This document shows positions 25,295 through 31,573 of a stretch of DNA of 39,376 nucleotides, one piece after another. Each line of letters begins with the position of its first letter. The stretch's first letter is position 1. The DNA is taken from positions 1 through 39,376 of the forward strand of contig CALXIO010000022.1 of assembly GCA_944388385.1 (NCBI GenBank), written 5' to 3'. The notes beneath the pieces were generated by a model. The model was given only the letters and a program-made list of their open reading frames with translations. It did no database searches and was not told where the DNA came from. Both the position numbers and the translations under genes were made by a program. The DNA is from an uncultured Ruminiclostridium sp. GTDB taxonomy: Bacteria > Bacillota > Clostridia > Oscillospirales > Ruminococcaceae.

Positions 25295-27472
25295 ATGGTA
25301 TACACCATTGAAATATTGATGGATAAAATCAAAAGCAGCGACAAAAGCTACGATATTGAGAAGATAATGTCTGCCTATGAGCTTGCAGATGAGGCTCACA
25401 GGGGAGTGTTGCGTTCCTCGGGGGACCCTTATATTTCCCACCCTGTGGCGGTAGCCTATATTCTTCTGGATAAATTCTGCATGGATACCGACACTATATG
25501 TGCCGCACTTTTGCATGATGTGGTTGAGGACACAGACATAGGACTTGATGTTATAAAGAAAAAGTTCGGCGAGGATGTGGCAAACCTGGTTGACGGCGTT
25601 ACAAAGATAGGTCAGGTACCCCTTAACACAAGGGAAGAACAGCAGGCGGAAAATATCCGTAAGATACTTATAGCCATGTCTAAGGATATAAGAGTAATTA
25701 TTATAAAGCTTGCGGACAGACTCCACAATATGCGTACCCTTGAAAGCAGACCCCCTGAAAAACAGCGCAAGACCTCCCTTGAAACCATGAACTTCTATGC
25801 CCCCATTGCTCATCGTCTCGGTATCAGCGATGTGAAGGAGGAAATGGAGGATATAGCCCTTCGCTATCTTGACCCCTACGGCTTTAAGGAAATTGAGGCA
25901 CAGCTTGATGTTCACAAGGACGAAAGGGACACCTTTATTGATAAGATAAAATCCATGATAAGAGAAAGAGTAAACGATATTCAGCCTCCCCCCATAATCG
26001 AGGGCAGAGTAAAGAGCGTTTACAGTATCTATAAAAAGGTTTATGTAAAGGGCAAGGACTTTTCTGAGATATATGATATTTACGCAGTCAGAGTAATTTT
26101 ACAGACTGTGGTGGAATGTTATAATGTCTTAGGTATAATTCACGATATGTTCCGTCCTATACCTTACCGTTTCAAGGACTATATAGCGATGCCTAAGGCA
26201 AACCGCTATCAGTCGCTTCACACAACGGTAATAGGCAGAGAGGGTATACCCTTTGAGGTACAGATAAGAACCCAGGAAATGCACAACACCGCCCAGTACG
26301 GTATCGCCGCCCATTGGAAATACAAGGCAGGCATATCCGGTAATGTGGCAGGAGAAAAGCGCTTTGACTGGATAAGACAGATACTTGAACAACAGCAGGA
26401 AGCCGACGATGTGGAGCTTATCTCTGAGGCTATCAAGGTGGATTTAGCCCCCGATGATGTATATGTGTTCACACCTAAGGGAGATGTGATTACTTTGCCC
26501 TCAGGTTCAAATATCATTGACTTTGCCTATGCCATTCATACAGCGGTGGGCAATAAGATGATAGGCGCTAAGGTAGGAGGCAAAATGGTCAGCTTTGATC
26601 ATGAGCTTCACACCGGTGAAATAGTTGAGATACTTACAAGCGGCGGCTCAGGTGCAGGACCTAAGCGTAACTGGATAGAGCTTGCAAGAACAAACGAGGC
26701 CAAGGCAAAGATCCGTGGCTGGTTTAAAAGGGAATGCCGTGATGAAAATATCGAGCAGGGCAAACAGGCTCTTGAAAGGGAGCTTAAGCGCAACGGTATT
26801 ATGGTGGATAATGATATTCTCCTTGAAACCGCCCGCCGTCAGAGATTACAGACGGTGGATGATCTTTATGCCGCAATAGGCTACGGCGGTGTTCAGCTTA
26901 CAAAGATCATAACAAGGCTTAAGGATGAACAGATCCGTCTGCAAAGACAGGCGGCAGCCCAGCAGCAGACTATTGATATAGAAAAGACCATTTCCGATAC
27001 CAATAAGAAGGCACAGCGTGCAGGCGTTATTCTTGACGGAATAGATGACTGTGCGGTAAAGTATGCCCAGTGCTGTAATCCTCTCCCGGGAGATGATATT
27101 ATGGGATTTATTACCCGTGGATACGGTGTATCTATTCACAAGGCGGATTGCCAGAATGTAATTTTAGGTATGCAGGGCGAAAACAAGGAACGCTGGATAA
27201 AGGCTCATTGGGCGGTAAGTGCCAGCACCTCCTTCAGAGCTACTATTGATGTAATAGCCGAGGACAGAACTAACCTTTTGGTGGAGGTATCCCAGGCTAT
27301 TTCCGCAAACCATATTCCCATACATGATGTAAGTGCCCATTGTCTTAAAAACGGCAACGCAAATATTGTGGTAACGGTTGAGGTAAGCGGCATAGAACAG
27401 CTTAAAAACCTTATTGCAAGAATAAGTAAGGTACCCGGTGTAATTACAGCTGAAAGGACAGGTAAGCAATAA
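25295..27472 (+). CDS. rel: bifunctional (p)ppGpp synthetase/hydrolase Rel
   Basis: Makes and degrades the stringent-response alarmones pppGpp and ppGpp. The N-terminal HD hydrolase is intact (H74-D75 in LHDVVEDTD, plus the early HPVAVAYIL histidine), so hydrolase activity is expected. The synthetase domain has YKDYIAMPK-type text (FKDYIAMPKANRYQSLHT) with EVQIRTQEMH. A TGS domain follows (VYVFTPKGDVITLPSGS, about residues 388-404). A zinc-finger-like region (CAVKYAQCCNPLPGD) and a C-terminal ACT domain complete it. At 725 residues it is the full long form. AAAGGAGGG gives a strong RBS. Its TAA overlaps the next ATG. Confidence 0.96.
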   Translation: MVYTIEILMDKIKSSDKSYDIEKIMSAYELADEAHRGVLRSSGDPYISHPVAVAYILLDKFCMDTDTICAALLHDVVEDTDIGLDVIKKKFGEDVANLVDGVTKIGQVPLNTREEQQAENIRKILIAMSKDIRVIIIKLADRLHNMRTLESRPPEKQRKTSLETMNFYAPIAHRLGISDVKEEMEDIALRYLDPYGFKEIEAQLDVHKDERDTFIDKIKSMIRERVNDIQPPPIIEGRVKSVYSIYKKVYVKGKDFSEIYDIYAVRVILQTVVECYNVLGIIHDMFRPIPYRFKDYIAMPKANRYQSLHTTVIGREGIPFEVQIRTQEMHNTAQYGIAAHWKYKAGISGNVAGEKRFDWIRQILEQQQEADDVELISEAIKVDLAPDDVYVFTPKGDVITLPSGSNIIDFAYAIHTAVGNKMIGAKVGGKMVSFDHELHTGEIVEILTSGGSGAGPKRNWIELARTNEAKAKIRGWFKRECRDENIEQGKQALERELKRNGIMVDNDILLETARRQRLQTVDDLYAAIGYGGVQLTKIITRLKDEQIRLQRQAAAQQQTIDIEKTISDTNKKAQRAGVILDGIDDCAVKYAQCCNPLPGDDIMGFITRGYGVSIHKADCQNVILGMQGENKERWIKAHWAVSASTSFRATIDVIAEDRTNLLVEVSQAISANHIPIHDVSAHCLKNGNANIVVTVEVSGIEQLKNLIARISKVPGVITAERTGKQ

Positions 27473-28110
27473 TGAAGGTTATTCCACTTACTTTAGGTGC
27501 TATGGAAACCTCCTGTTATATAATAGCAAGTGAAATGAACAGCGCCGCAGTTGTGGATCCGGCAGACAATGCAAAAAAAATTATGGCCGAAATTTCCGGC
27601 AATGGTCTTATTTTAAAGAAAATCCTTCTGACCCACGGACATTTTGACCATACCGGGGCAGTGGCGGATTTAAAGGAAATGACCGGGGCTAAGGTATATA
27701 TCCATGAAAAGGATGTTTGTATGCTTGATAACACGGTAAAGAATGTGGCATACTTAATGCCCGGCTTTGAGTATAAGCCCTTTACTGCGGATGTTATATT
27801 AAGCGGCGGCGACAGCTTTGAAATGGATGAGCTTATATTTGATGTAATGAGCACTCCGGGACATACAGCAGGAAGTGTTATGTATTTTACCGGCAATACT
27901 ATTTTTTCAGGAGATACTATTTTTGAGGGCTCAGTTGGAAGAACTGATTTTTATTCCGGGGATTATATGGAGCAGAGAAAATCCCTTAAAAGAATTGCCC
28001 TGCTAAGGGAGGATTATATTATCTACCCCGGCCACGGCGGTTCCACCACATTAAATCAGGAAAAGAAGTTCAATCCTTATTTAAAAAATGCTATGGCTGA
28101 CTTATTTTAG
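27472..28110 (+). CDS. metallo-beta-lactamase-fold hydrolase (glyoxalase II-like)
   Basis: A 212-residue MBL-fold protein of the hydroxyacylglutathione-hydrolase-like (YcbL/GloC) group. Metal ligands are H55, H57, D59 and H60 in THGHFDHTG, a later histidine in MSTPGHTAGS, the bridging aspartate in FSGDTIF, and a last histidine in YPGHGGST. It overlaps the rel stop by one base (TAATG), so it is coupled to rel translation. A similar rel-then-hydrolase order is known in many Firmicutes. Substrate may be a thioester from methylglyoxal detoxification, but this is inference. Confidence 0.9.
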   Translation: MKVIPLTLGAMETSCYIIASEMNSAAVVDPADNAKKIMAEISGNGLILKKILLTHGHFDHTGAVADLKEMTGAKVYIHEKDVCMLDNTVKNVAYLMPGFEYKPFTADVILSGGDSFEMDELIFDVMSTPGHTAGSVMYFTGNTIFSGDTIFEGSVGRTDFYSGDYMEQRKSLKRIALLREDYIIYPGHGGSTTLNQEKKFNPYLKNAMADLF

Positions 28111-28113
28111 CAC

Positions 28114-28142
28114 TTGAAAATATTTTCATAATATGGTAATAT
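28114..28142 (+). promoter_or_regulatory. promoter for the zinc-ribbon protein 28182-28601
   Basis: TTGAAA (28114-28119), a 17-nt spacer, and TAATAT (28137-28142) with an extended -10 TGG. A TATAAT at 28142-28147 has a too long spacer for the same -35. Confidence 0.6.
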
Positions 28143-28181
28143 ATAATCGTAGGATAAATCCCCTTGAAAAGGAGCAGAGAT

Positions 28182-28601
28182 ATGGAATTTAAGGACGAAT
28201 TTGACACTATCATTTCAAAAGCAAAGGAATTGACCGACACCACAGTAAAAAAGGGTAATGAGGTTGTCCAGGTATCAAAGCTGAAGCTGGAATGTGTAAA
28301 GCTGGATAATGAAATCAAGGCAAGCTATGCTGTCCTCGGCAGAATGATTTACAGCATGGTAAAGCACGACAATGCAGATTCAGAGAGGATTGCCGAGCAC
28401 GTAAGAAAAATAGATGAAATGTATACAAAAATGGGCAAGCTCCGCACCGAAATCGAGCACACCCGTCGCATAATCACTTGTCCGGTATGCAAGGCAAAGA
28501 ACAAGTACGACAACATCTACTGCACCAACTGTTCAAACCGTCTTGTAGTAACAGACGAGGAACCCGAGGATTACAGTTATTGTAATGCCTGTGATGATTG
28601 A
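28182..28601 (+). CDS. coiled-coil protein with C-terminal zinc ribbon
   Basis: A 139-residue protein of unknown function. Residues 1-105 are helical and heptad-like (charged, with regular Leu, Val, Ile and Met positions), suggesting a coiled coil. Then come a zinc ribbon, CPVCKAKNKYDNIYCTNCS (about 107-125), and an acidic tail with a further CxxC (CNAC). No signal peptide or membrane segment is present. RBS AAAAGGAG precedes the ATG at 28182; an in-frame ATG at 28164 lies before the RBS. It is the last ordinary gene before the CRISPR locus, with its own promoter and terminator. Its stop codon is inside a heptanucleotide repeat. Confidence 0.75.
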   Translation: MEFKDEFDTIISKAKELTDTTVKKGNEVVQVSKLKLECVKLDNEIKASYAVLGRMIYSMVKHDNADSERIAEHVRKIDEMYTKMGKLRTEIEHTRRIITCPVCKAKNKYDNIYCTNCSNRLVVTDEEPEDYSYCNACDD

Positions 28602-28634
28602 TAAATGATAATTGATAATTGATGATTGATAATC
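28593..28634 (+). repeat. heptanucleotide tandem repeat over the stop codon
   Basis: Six in-phase 7-mers: GATGATT, GATAAAT, GATAATT, GATAATT, GATGATT, GATAATC. The first copy encodes the terminal Asp-Asp and includes part of the TGA stop; the rest are in the 3' UTR. A 7-bp unit is not a multiple of 3, so slippage inside the coding end would change the C-terminus. Confidence 0.85.
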
Positions 28635-28639
28635 AAGTA

Positions 28640-28664
28640 AAGCGGAGATTTTCTCCGCTTTTTT
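28640..28664 (+). terminator. terminator after the zinc-ribbon gene
   Basis: AAGCGGAG (28640-28647) and CTCCGCTT (28653-28660) form an 8-bp stem with a 5-nt loop and six T at the end. It isolates the RNA gene that follows from upstream transcription. Confidence 0.9.
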
Positions 28665-28667
28665 GTT

Positions 28668-28696
28668 TTGACAAATTTGGGCGGATGTGATATAAT
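28668..28696 (+). promoter_or_regulatory. consensus promoter of the CRISPR-repeat-like RNA
   Basis: TTGACA (28668-28673), exactly 17 nt, TATAAT (28691-28696), plus an extended -10 TGA. It matches the housekeeping consensus at all twelve positions and starts only 4 nt after the previous terminator's T tract. Predicted start of the RNA is near 28703. Confidence 0.92.
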
Positions 28697-28753
28697 AATA
28701 CCGGTTGTGATGTGTATAATACACACCATAACTCCACATACTGTTTTGTGGTT

Positions 28754-28784
28754 GTCGTGCCCTTGTGGGTGCGGGGATTGAAAT
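28754..28784 (+). repeat. solitary, diverged type I-C CRISPR repeat
   Basis: 31 nt against the array's 32-nt repeat and in the same orientation. The right part TTGTGGGTGCG and the handle GGATTGAAAT are identical. The left stem arm reads GTGCCC instead of GCACCC, one loop C is missing, and T becomes G at the base of the stem. GTGCCC can still pair with GGGTGC through two G-U wobbles, so the processing hairpin is kept although the sequence has drifted. No second repeat follows. Confidence 0.93.
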
Positions 28785-28806
28785 TTGTATAGTTGCTTTA
28801 AGGCAA

Positions 28807-28844
28807 AAGATGAAGGGGCATACTTCGGTATGTCCCTTCATTTT
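28807..28844 (+). terminator. UUCG-capped terminator of the CRISPR-like RNA
   Basis: TGAAGGGGCATAC (28811-28823) and GTATGTCCCTTCA (28828-28840) pair over 13 bp with one G-U around a TTCG tetraloop. The stem extends outward by A-T pairs, and the 3' side runs into TTTTAT. It ends the RNA 26 nt after the repeat and may take the place of the missing 3' repeat hairpin. Confidence 0.88.
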
Positions 28845-28886
28845 ATATGAATTACAATTTAATTTTGTGCCGTTTAAAATATTTTT

Positions 28887-28899
28887 TTCTTGTATGGTT
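28887..28899 (+). promoter_or_regulatory. weaker second pseudo-spacer match (site A) with TTC PAM
   Basis: TTC (28887-28889) is followed by TTGTATGGTT (28890-28899), which matches the pseudo-spacer start TTGTATAGTT at 9 of 10 positions (mismatch at 7). A 35-nt footprint from 28890 would end at the last base of the -35 hexamer at 28919-28924. Confidence 0.5.
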
Positions 28900-28918
28900 A
28901 ATAATTTTCAGGAAACTA

Positions 28919-28947
28919 TTGACAAATATAAAAAGATATGCTATTAT
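28919..28947 (+). promoter_or_regulatory. cas3-facing promoter, likely target of the CRISPR-like RNA
   Basis: TTGACA (28919-28924), 17 nt, TATTAT (28942-28947) with extended -10 TGC. The predicted start is near 28954. It lies between target-like sites A (28890) and B (28962). The leader to cas3 would be about 209 nt. Confidence 0.85.
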
Positions 28948-28958
28948 AAAGAAAAAAG

Positions 28959-28977
28959 TTCTTGTAAAGTTGTTTTA
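28959..28977 (+). promoter_or_regulatory. pseudo-spacer target (site B) with TTC PAM
   Basis: TTC (28959-28961) precedes TTGTAAAGTTGTTTTA (28962-28977). The RNA's pseudo-spacer reads TTGTATAGTTGCTTTA. They agree at 14 of 16 positions, and the two differences are at positions 6 and 12, which type I Cascade does not read. Matching largely stops after position 16. The site begins about 8 nt after the predicted transcription start, so bound Cascade would block the promoter. Confidence 0.82.
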
Positions 28978-29092
28978 TATAATTTTAGAGTCTTAATTAA
29001 AGTCGGTATTTGCAATATGCGAAAATATCGACATAATTCGACAAAATGTATTTTAATATATCTTATATAATGGACAGGATTGTAGAAATATA

Positions 29093-29121
29093 TTGAATTT
29101 CGATATTTTATATGTTACAAT
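29093..29121 (+). promoter_or_regulatory. second, proximal cas3 promoter
   Basis: TTGAAT (29093-29098), 17 nt, TACAAT (29116-29121) with extended -10 TGT. Start near 29128 would leave a 35-nt leader before the cas3 GTG. Its -35 region overlaps the right arm of an inverted repeat with 29022-29039. Confidence 0.7.
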
Positions 29122-29162
29122 AATAGTATGATTGAAAAAATAAAAAGATTTGGGGTGAAACG

Positions 29163-31544
29163 GTGGATTTTAGAGCTCATATTTCCGATGATGGGCGTGA
29201 ACAAAGTGTAAAAGAACATTGTGAAGCGGTGTCAGAGCTTTGCAGAGAATATGGTAAAAAGATAGGTCTTGAAAACCTTTGCAGTCTTGAAGGCTTATCT
29301 CATGACGGAGGTAAGCTATGTGGGGATTTTAATAATTATATTGCCGGCAATTCTTCATTTTCACGAGGTGAAATCGATCATAGCTTTGCCGGGGCAAAGT
29401 ATTTAAGTGACTTGTGCACTAAAATTGAATGTAAGGCTATAAAGAAAATTGCTGCAAGGGTAATTTGCTCTCACCACGGACTTCAGGACTGGCTTAACGA
29501 AAACAGCGAAAATACCTTGGTCAAGCGTTTAGATAAGAAAGACCGCTGGGATGAGATAGAAGAAAATATCAAAGCTACTTTTGATGAAAGGGCAACAATA
29601 GAGCTTATTAAAAAAGCGAACGAAGAATATGTAGCTTTTAAAAACCGCCTTTTTGAATGGTGCAAAGAAAATTATCCTGATGTTAAAACCGAAGCAAAGG
29701 GCTTTTTCCTTTTCTTGCTTGAAAGGATGTTACTTTCCATGCTTGTATCAGCCGACAGAGGAGATACTGCGGATTTTATGGCAGGGGAAAAATTAGGCAT
29801 ATCCTATGACAATAATTCGGTTTTTTCGGGAATGGAGGATAAAATCGAGGAAATAAATAAAGCTTTTTCAACGCTTACAGACCCCATTTCCTTAAAACGC
29901 CAAGATATTTCTAATAGATGTAAGGCGTTTTTCGACAATAAACGCAGCATTGTTCGTCTTGTAGTTCCAACAGGCGGAGGCAAAACCTTATCCTCTATGA
30001 GGTTTGCCGCATCCTACTGTAAGAAGTTTAGTAAGGACAGAATAATATATACCGCTCCCTTTATGTCTATACTTGAGCAAAACAGCGATACTATAAGAGG
30101 CCTTATGCCGGATGAAAGCCTATATTTAGAGCATCACAGCGATATTTTAAGCACAATGGGATCCGGTAATGACCTTGAGTTATACGAACTCAGGACTGAA
30201 CGCTGGGACAACCCGGTTATATCAACCACCTTAGTTCAGCTTCTTAACACCTTATTTTCCGGGAAAATGTCCTCTGTGGCAAGAATGCACAGACTTTGTA
30301 ATTCTGTGATTATTATAGATGAGGTTCAGTCAATACCCATAAAATGTATCTATATGTTTAATATGGCAATGAGTTTTTTAGCGGAGTTTTGTAATACCAC
30401 AGTGGTTTTATGTTCCGCTACACAGCCTTCGCTTGAAGATATTAAGTATAAGATGTGTGTTGATAAAGATTCCTCCATGACAGGTGATTATTCAGATGAT
30501 TTCTCTGCATTTAAGAGAACCCGGCTTGATTTTACTTATATAAAGCCTGAAGAATCCATGAGTTATTTTGAAGCCGCTGCATTTGCCAATGATTTATTAG
30601 GCAAAGATGATAATAACAGTATTTTGTTTATAGTAAATACAAAGGCGGCGGCAAAGGAAATATATGATAATTTAAAGCAGGTATGCCCAGGTGAGGTTCA
30701 GCTTATTTATCTTACCACCAATATGTGCCCTGCCCACCGCAAGGAAACAATCCGAAATATGAAGGATAGCATAAAAGAGAGCAGAGAAGGGGGTAAAAAG
30801 CTCATCTGCGTATCTACCCAGCTTATAGAGGCAGGTGTGGATGTATCCTTTTCCTGTGTTATAAGGTCCTTTGCAGGACTTGACAGCATTTCACAGGCGG
30901 CAGGACGTTGCAATCGTAATGGAGAATATGATTGTAAGACTGTTTATGTTGTAAAACTGTTTGAGGAAAAGCTAAGCAGACTAAAATACATTACCACAGC
31001 CCAAAGTTCGTCAGAATCAGTTATATATAATTCTGAAAATAAGGACCCACAATCCCCTGATGTTATGACTGAATATTATGACAGACTTTTTAAGGACTAT
31101 GGCAAGGAACTTTGCTATCCGGTGAAAGATCTTGATACACCGACAGACTTAATCAATATGCTTTCTGTTGCTAAGATAAGGCAGGATGATTATGTCAGAA
31201 AGACCGGTGCCAAAAGAGATTATTTCCCCCTTATGCGCACAGCAGGGAAGCTGTTTGAGGTAATAGATAATAATACCAAAACCGTAATAGTTCCCTATAA
31301 TGATGAAGCAAGAGATATTATCAATAAACTTAATTCCGATATATTCGGCAAAGAGCTTAATGATTGTTTAAGAAAAGCCCAGAAGTATTCTGTTGAATTA
31401 TACAGCTCAACAGAAAAGAAGCTCTTAGAAGAAAATGCACTTTACAATTTAAAATGTGGTGCAATAGCCGTAAAGGAAGAATTTTATTCTGCTATATACG
31501 GCATAACTACCGAAGGAAGCAACATGGAAGTGTTGTCTTTTTGA
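29163..31544 (+). CDS. cas3: CRISPR-associated helicase/nuclease Cas3 (HD fused, type I-C)
   Basis: Effector nuclease recruited by the I-C Cascade after target binding; unwinds and degrades DNA. The N-terminal HD nuclease shows H47-D48 (SHDGGKL), a histidine in IDHSF (H73) and the HH pair in SHHGLQDW. The SF2 helicase has Walker A PTGGGKT (269-275), motif II DEVQ (386-389), SATQP, and a late QAAGRCNRNG (motif VI). Length is 793 residues, normal for fused I-C Cas3. The start is GTG at 29163 with GGGGTG about 6 nt upstream; the next in-frame ATG would cut into the nuclease domain. It is the first gene of the cas operon and sits downstream of two promoters and the CRISPR-like RNA. Confidence 0.95.
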   Translation: MDFRAHISDDGREQSVKEHCEAVSELCREYGKKIGLENLCSLEGLSHDGGKLCGDFNNYIAGNSSFSRGEIDHSFAGAKYLSDLCTKIECKAIKKIAARVICSHHGLQDWLNENSENTLVKRLDKKDRWDEIEENIKATFDERATIELIKKANEEYVAFKNRLFEWCKENYPDVKTEAKGFFLFLLERMLLSMLVSADRGDTADFMAGEKLGISYDNNSVFSGMEDKIEEINKAFSTLTDPISLKRQDISNRCKAFFDNKRSIVRLVVPTGGGKTLSSMRFAASYCKKFSKDRIIYTAPFMSILEQNSDTIRGLMPDESLYLEHHSDILSTMGSGNDLELYELRTERWDNPVISTTLVQLLNTLFSGKMSSVARMHRLCNSVIIIDEVQSIPIKCIYMFNMAMSFLAEFCNTTVVLCSATQPSLEDIKYKMCVDKDSSMTGDYSDDFSAFKRTRLDFTYIKPEESMSYFEAAAFANDLLGKDDNNSILFIVNTKAAAKEIYDNLKQVCPGEVQLIYLTTNMCPAHRKETIRNMKDSIKESREGGKKLICVSTQLIEAGVDVSFSCVIRSFAGLDSISQAAGRCNRNGEYDCKTVYVVKLFEEKLSRLKYITTAQSSSESVIYNSENKDPQSPDVMTEYYDRLFKDYGKELCYPVKDLDTPTDLINMLSVAKIRQDDYVRKTGAKRDYFPLMRTAGKLFEVIDNNTKTVIVPYNDEARDIINKLNSDIFGKELNDCLRKAQKYSVELYSSTEKKLLEENALYNLKCGAIAVKEEFYSAIYGITTEGSNMEVLSF

Positions 31545-31573
31545 TAAAACTAAAAAGTAAAGGAGTGAAAAAA

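Larger units (their letters stand above)
28703..28846 (+). ncRNA. CreR/CreA-like CRISPR-repeat RNA upstream of cas3
   Basis: A predicted RNA of about 144 nt, from a consensus promoter to a UUCG-capped terminator. Order: a near-palindromic 5' stem (28704-28732), a small stem (28734-28751), one diverged type I-C repeat (28754-28784), a pseudo-spacer beginning at 28785, then the terminator hairpin. Known relatives are CreA (guides Cascade to repress the CreT toxin RNA) and CreR (guides Cascade to repress cas genes). After cleavage at the repeat hairpin by Cas5c it would carry a normal-looking handle ending GGATTGAAAT. The first 16 pseudo-spacer nt match a site at the cas3-facing promoter (28962-28977) with mismatches only at positions 6 and 12, next to TTC. 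The parts are visible in sequence; the function is inference. Confidence 0.85.
28602..29162. other. 561-bp non-coding region before cas3
   Basis: No convincing protein gene lies here. In order it holds: the end of the heptamer repeat, a terminator (28640-28664), a consensus promoter (28668-28696), a short RNA gene with a solitary CRISPR-repeat copy and a UUCG terminator (about 28703-28846), a promoter facing cas3 (28919-28947) flanked by two PAM-bearing matches to the RNA's pseudo-spacer, an A/T-rich leader, and a second promoter (29093-29121). Open frames in it are short, lack RBSs and cross these signals. Confidence 0.8.

Noticed and set aside
25196..25915. A 239-codon minus-strand open frame over the recJ-rel junction
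   Set aside because: Antisense to two conserved genes; its length reflects their codon bias and there are no start signals.
28765..29070. A 101-codon open frame across the CRISPR-like RNA and the cas promoter
   Set aside because: No RBS; it runs through the solitary repeat, a terminator and a promoter, and its composition is not protein-like.
29017..29070. 17-codon frame as a proven CreT-type toxin
   Set aside because: It has two CGA codons and lies after the guided promoter, but has no RBS or terminator; kept only as an alternative in the findings.
31454..31573. N-terminal 40-codon extension of cas5c
   Set aside because: It overlaps the cas3 end, lacks an RBS, and the family's conserved start fits the TTG at 31574.
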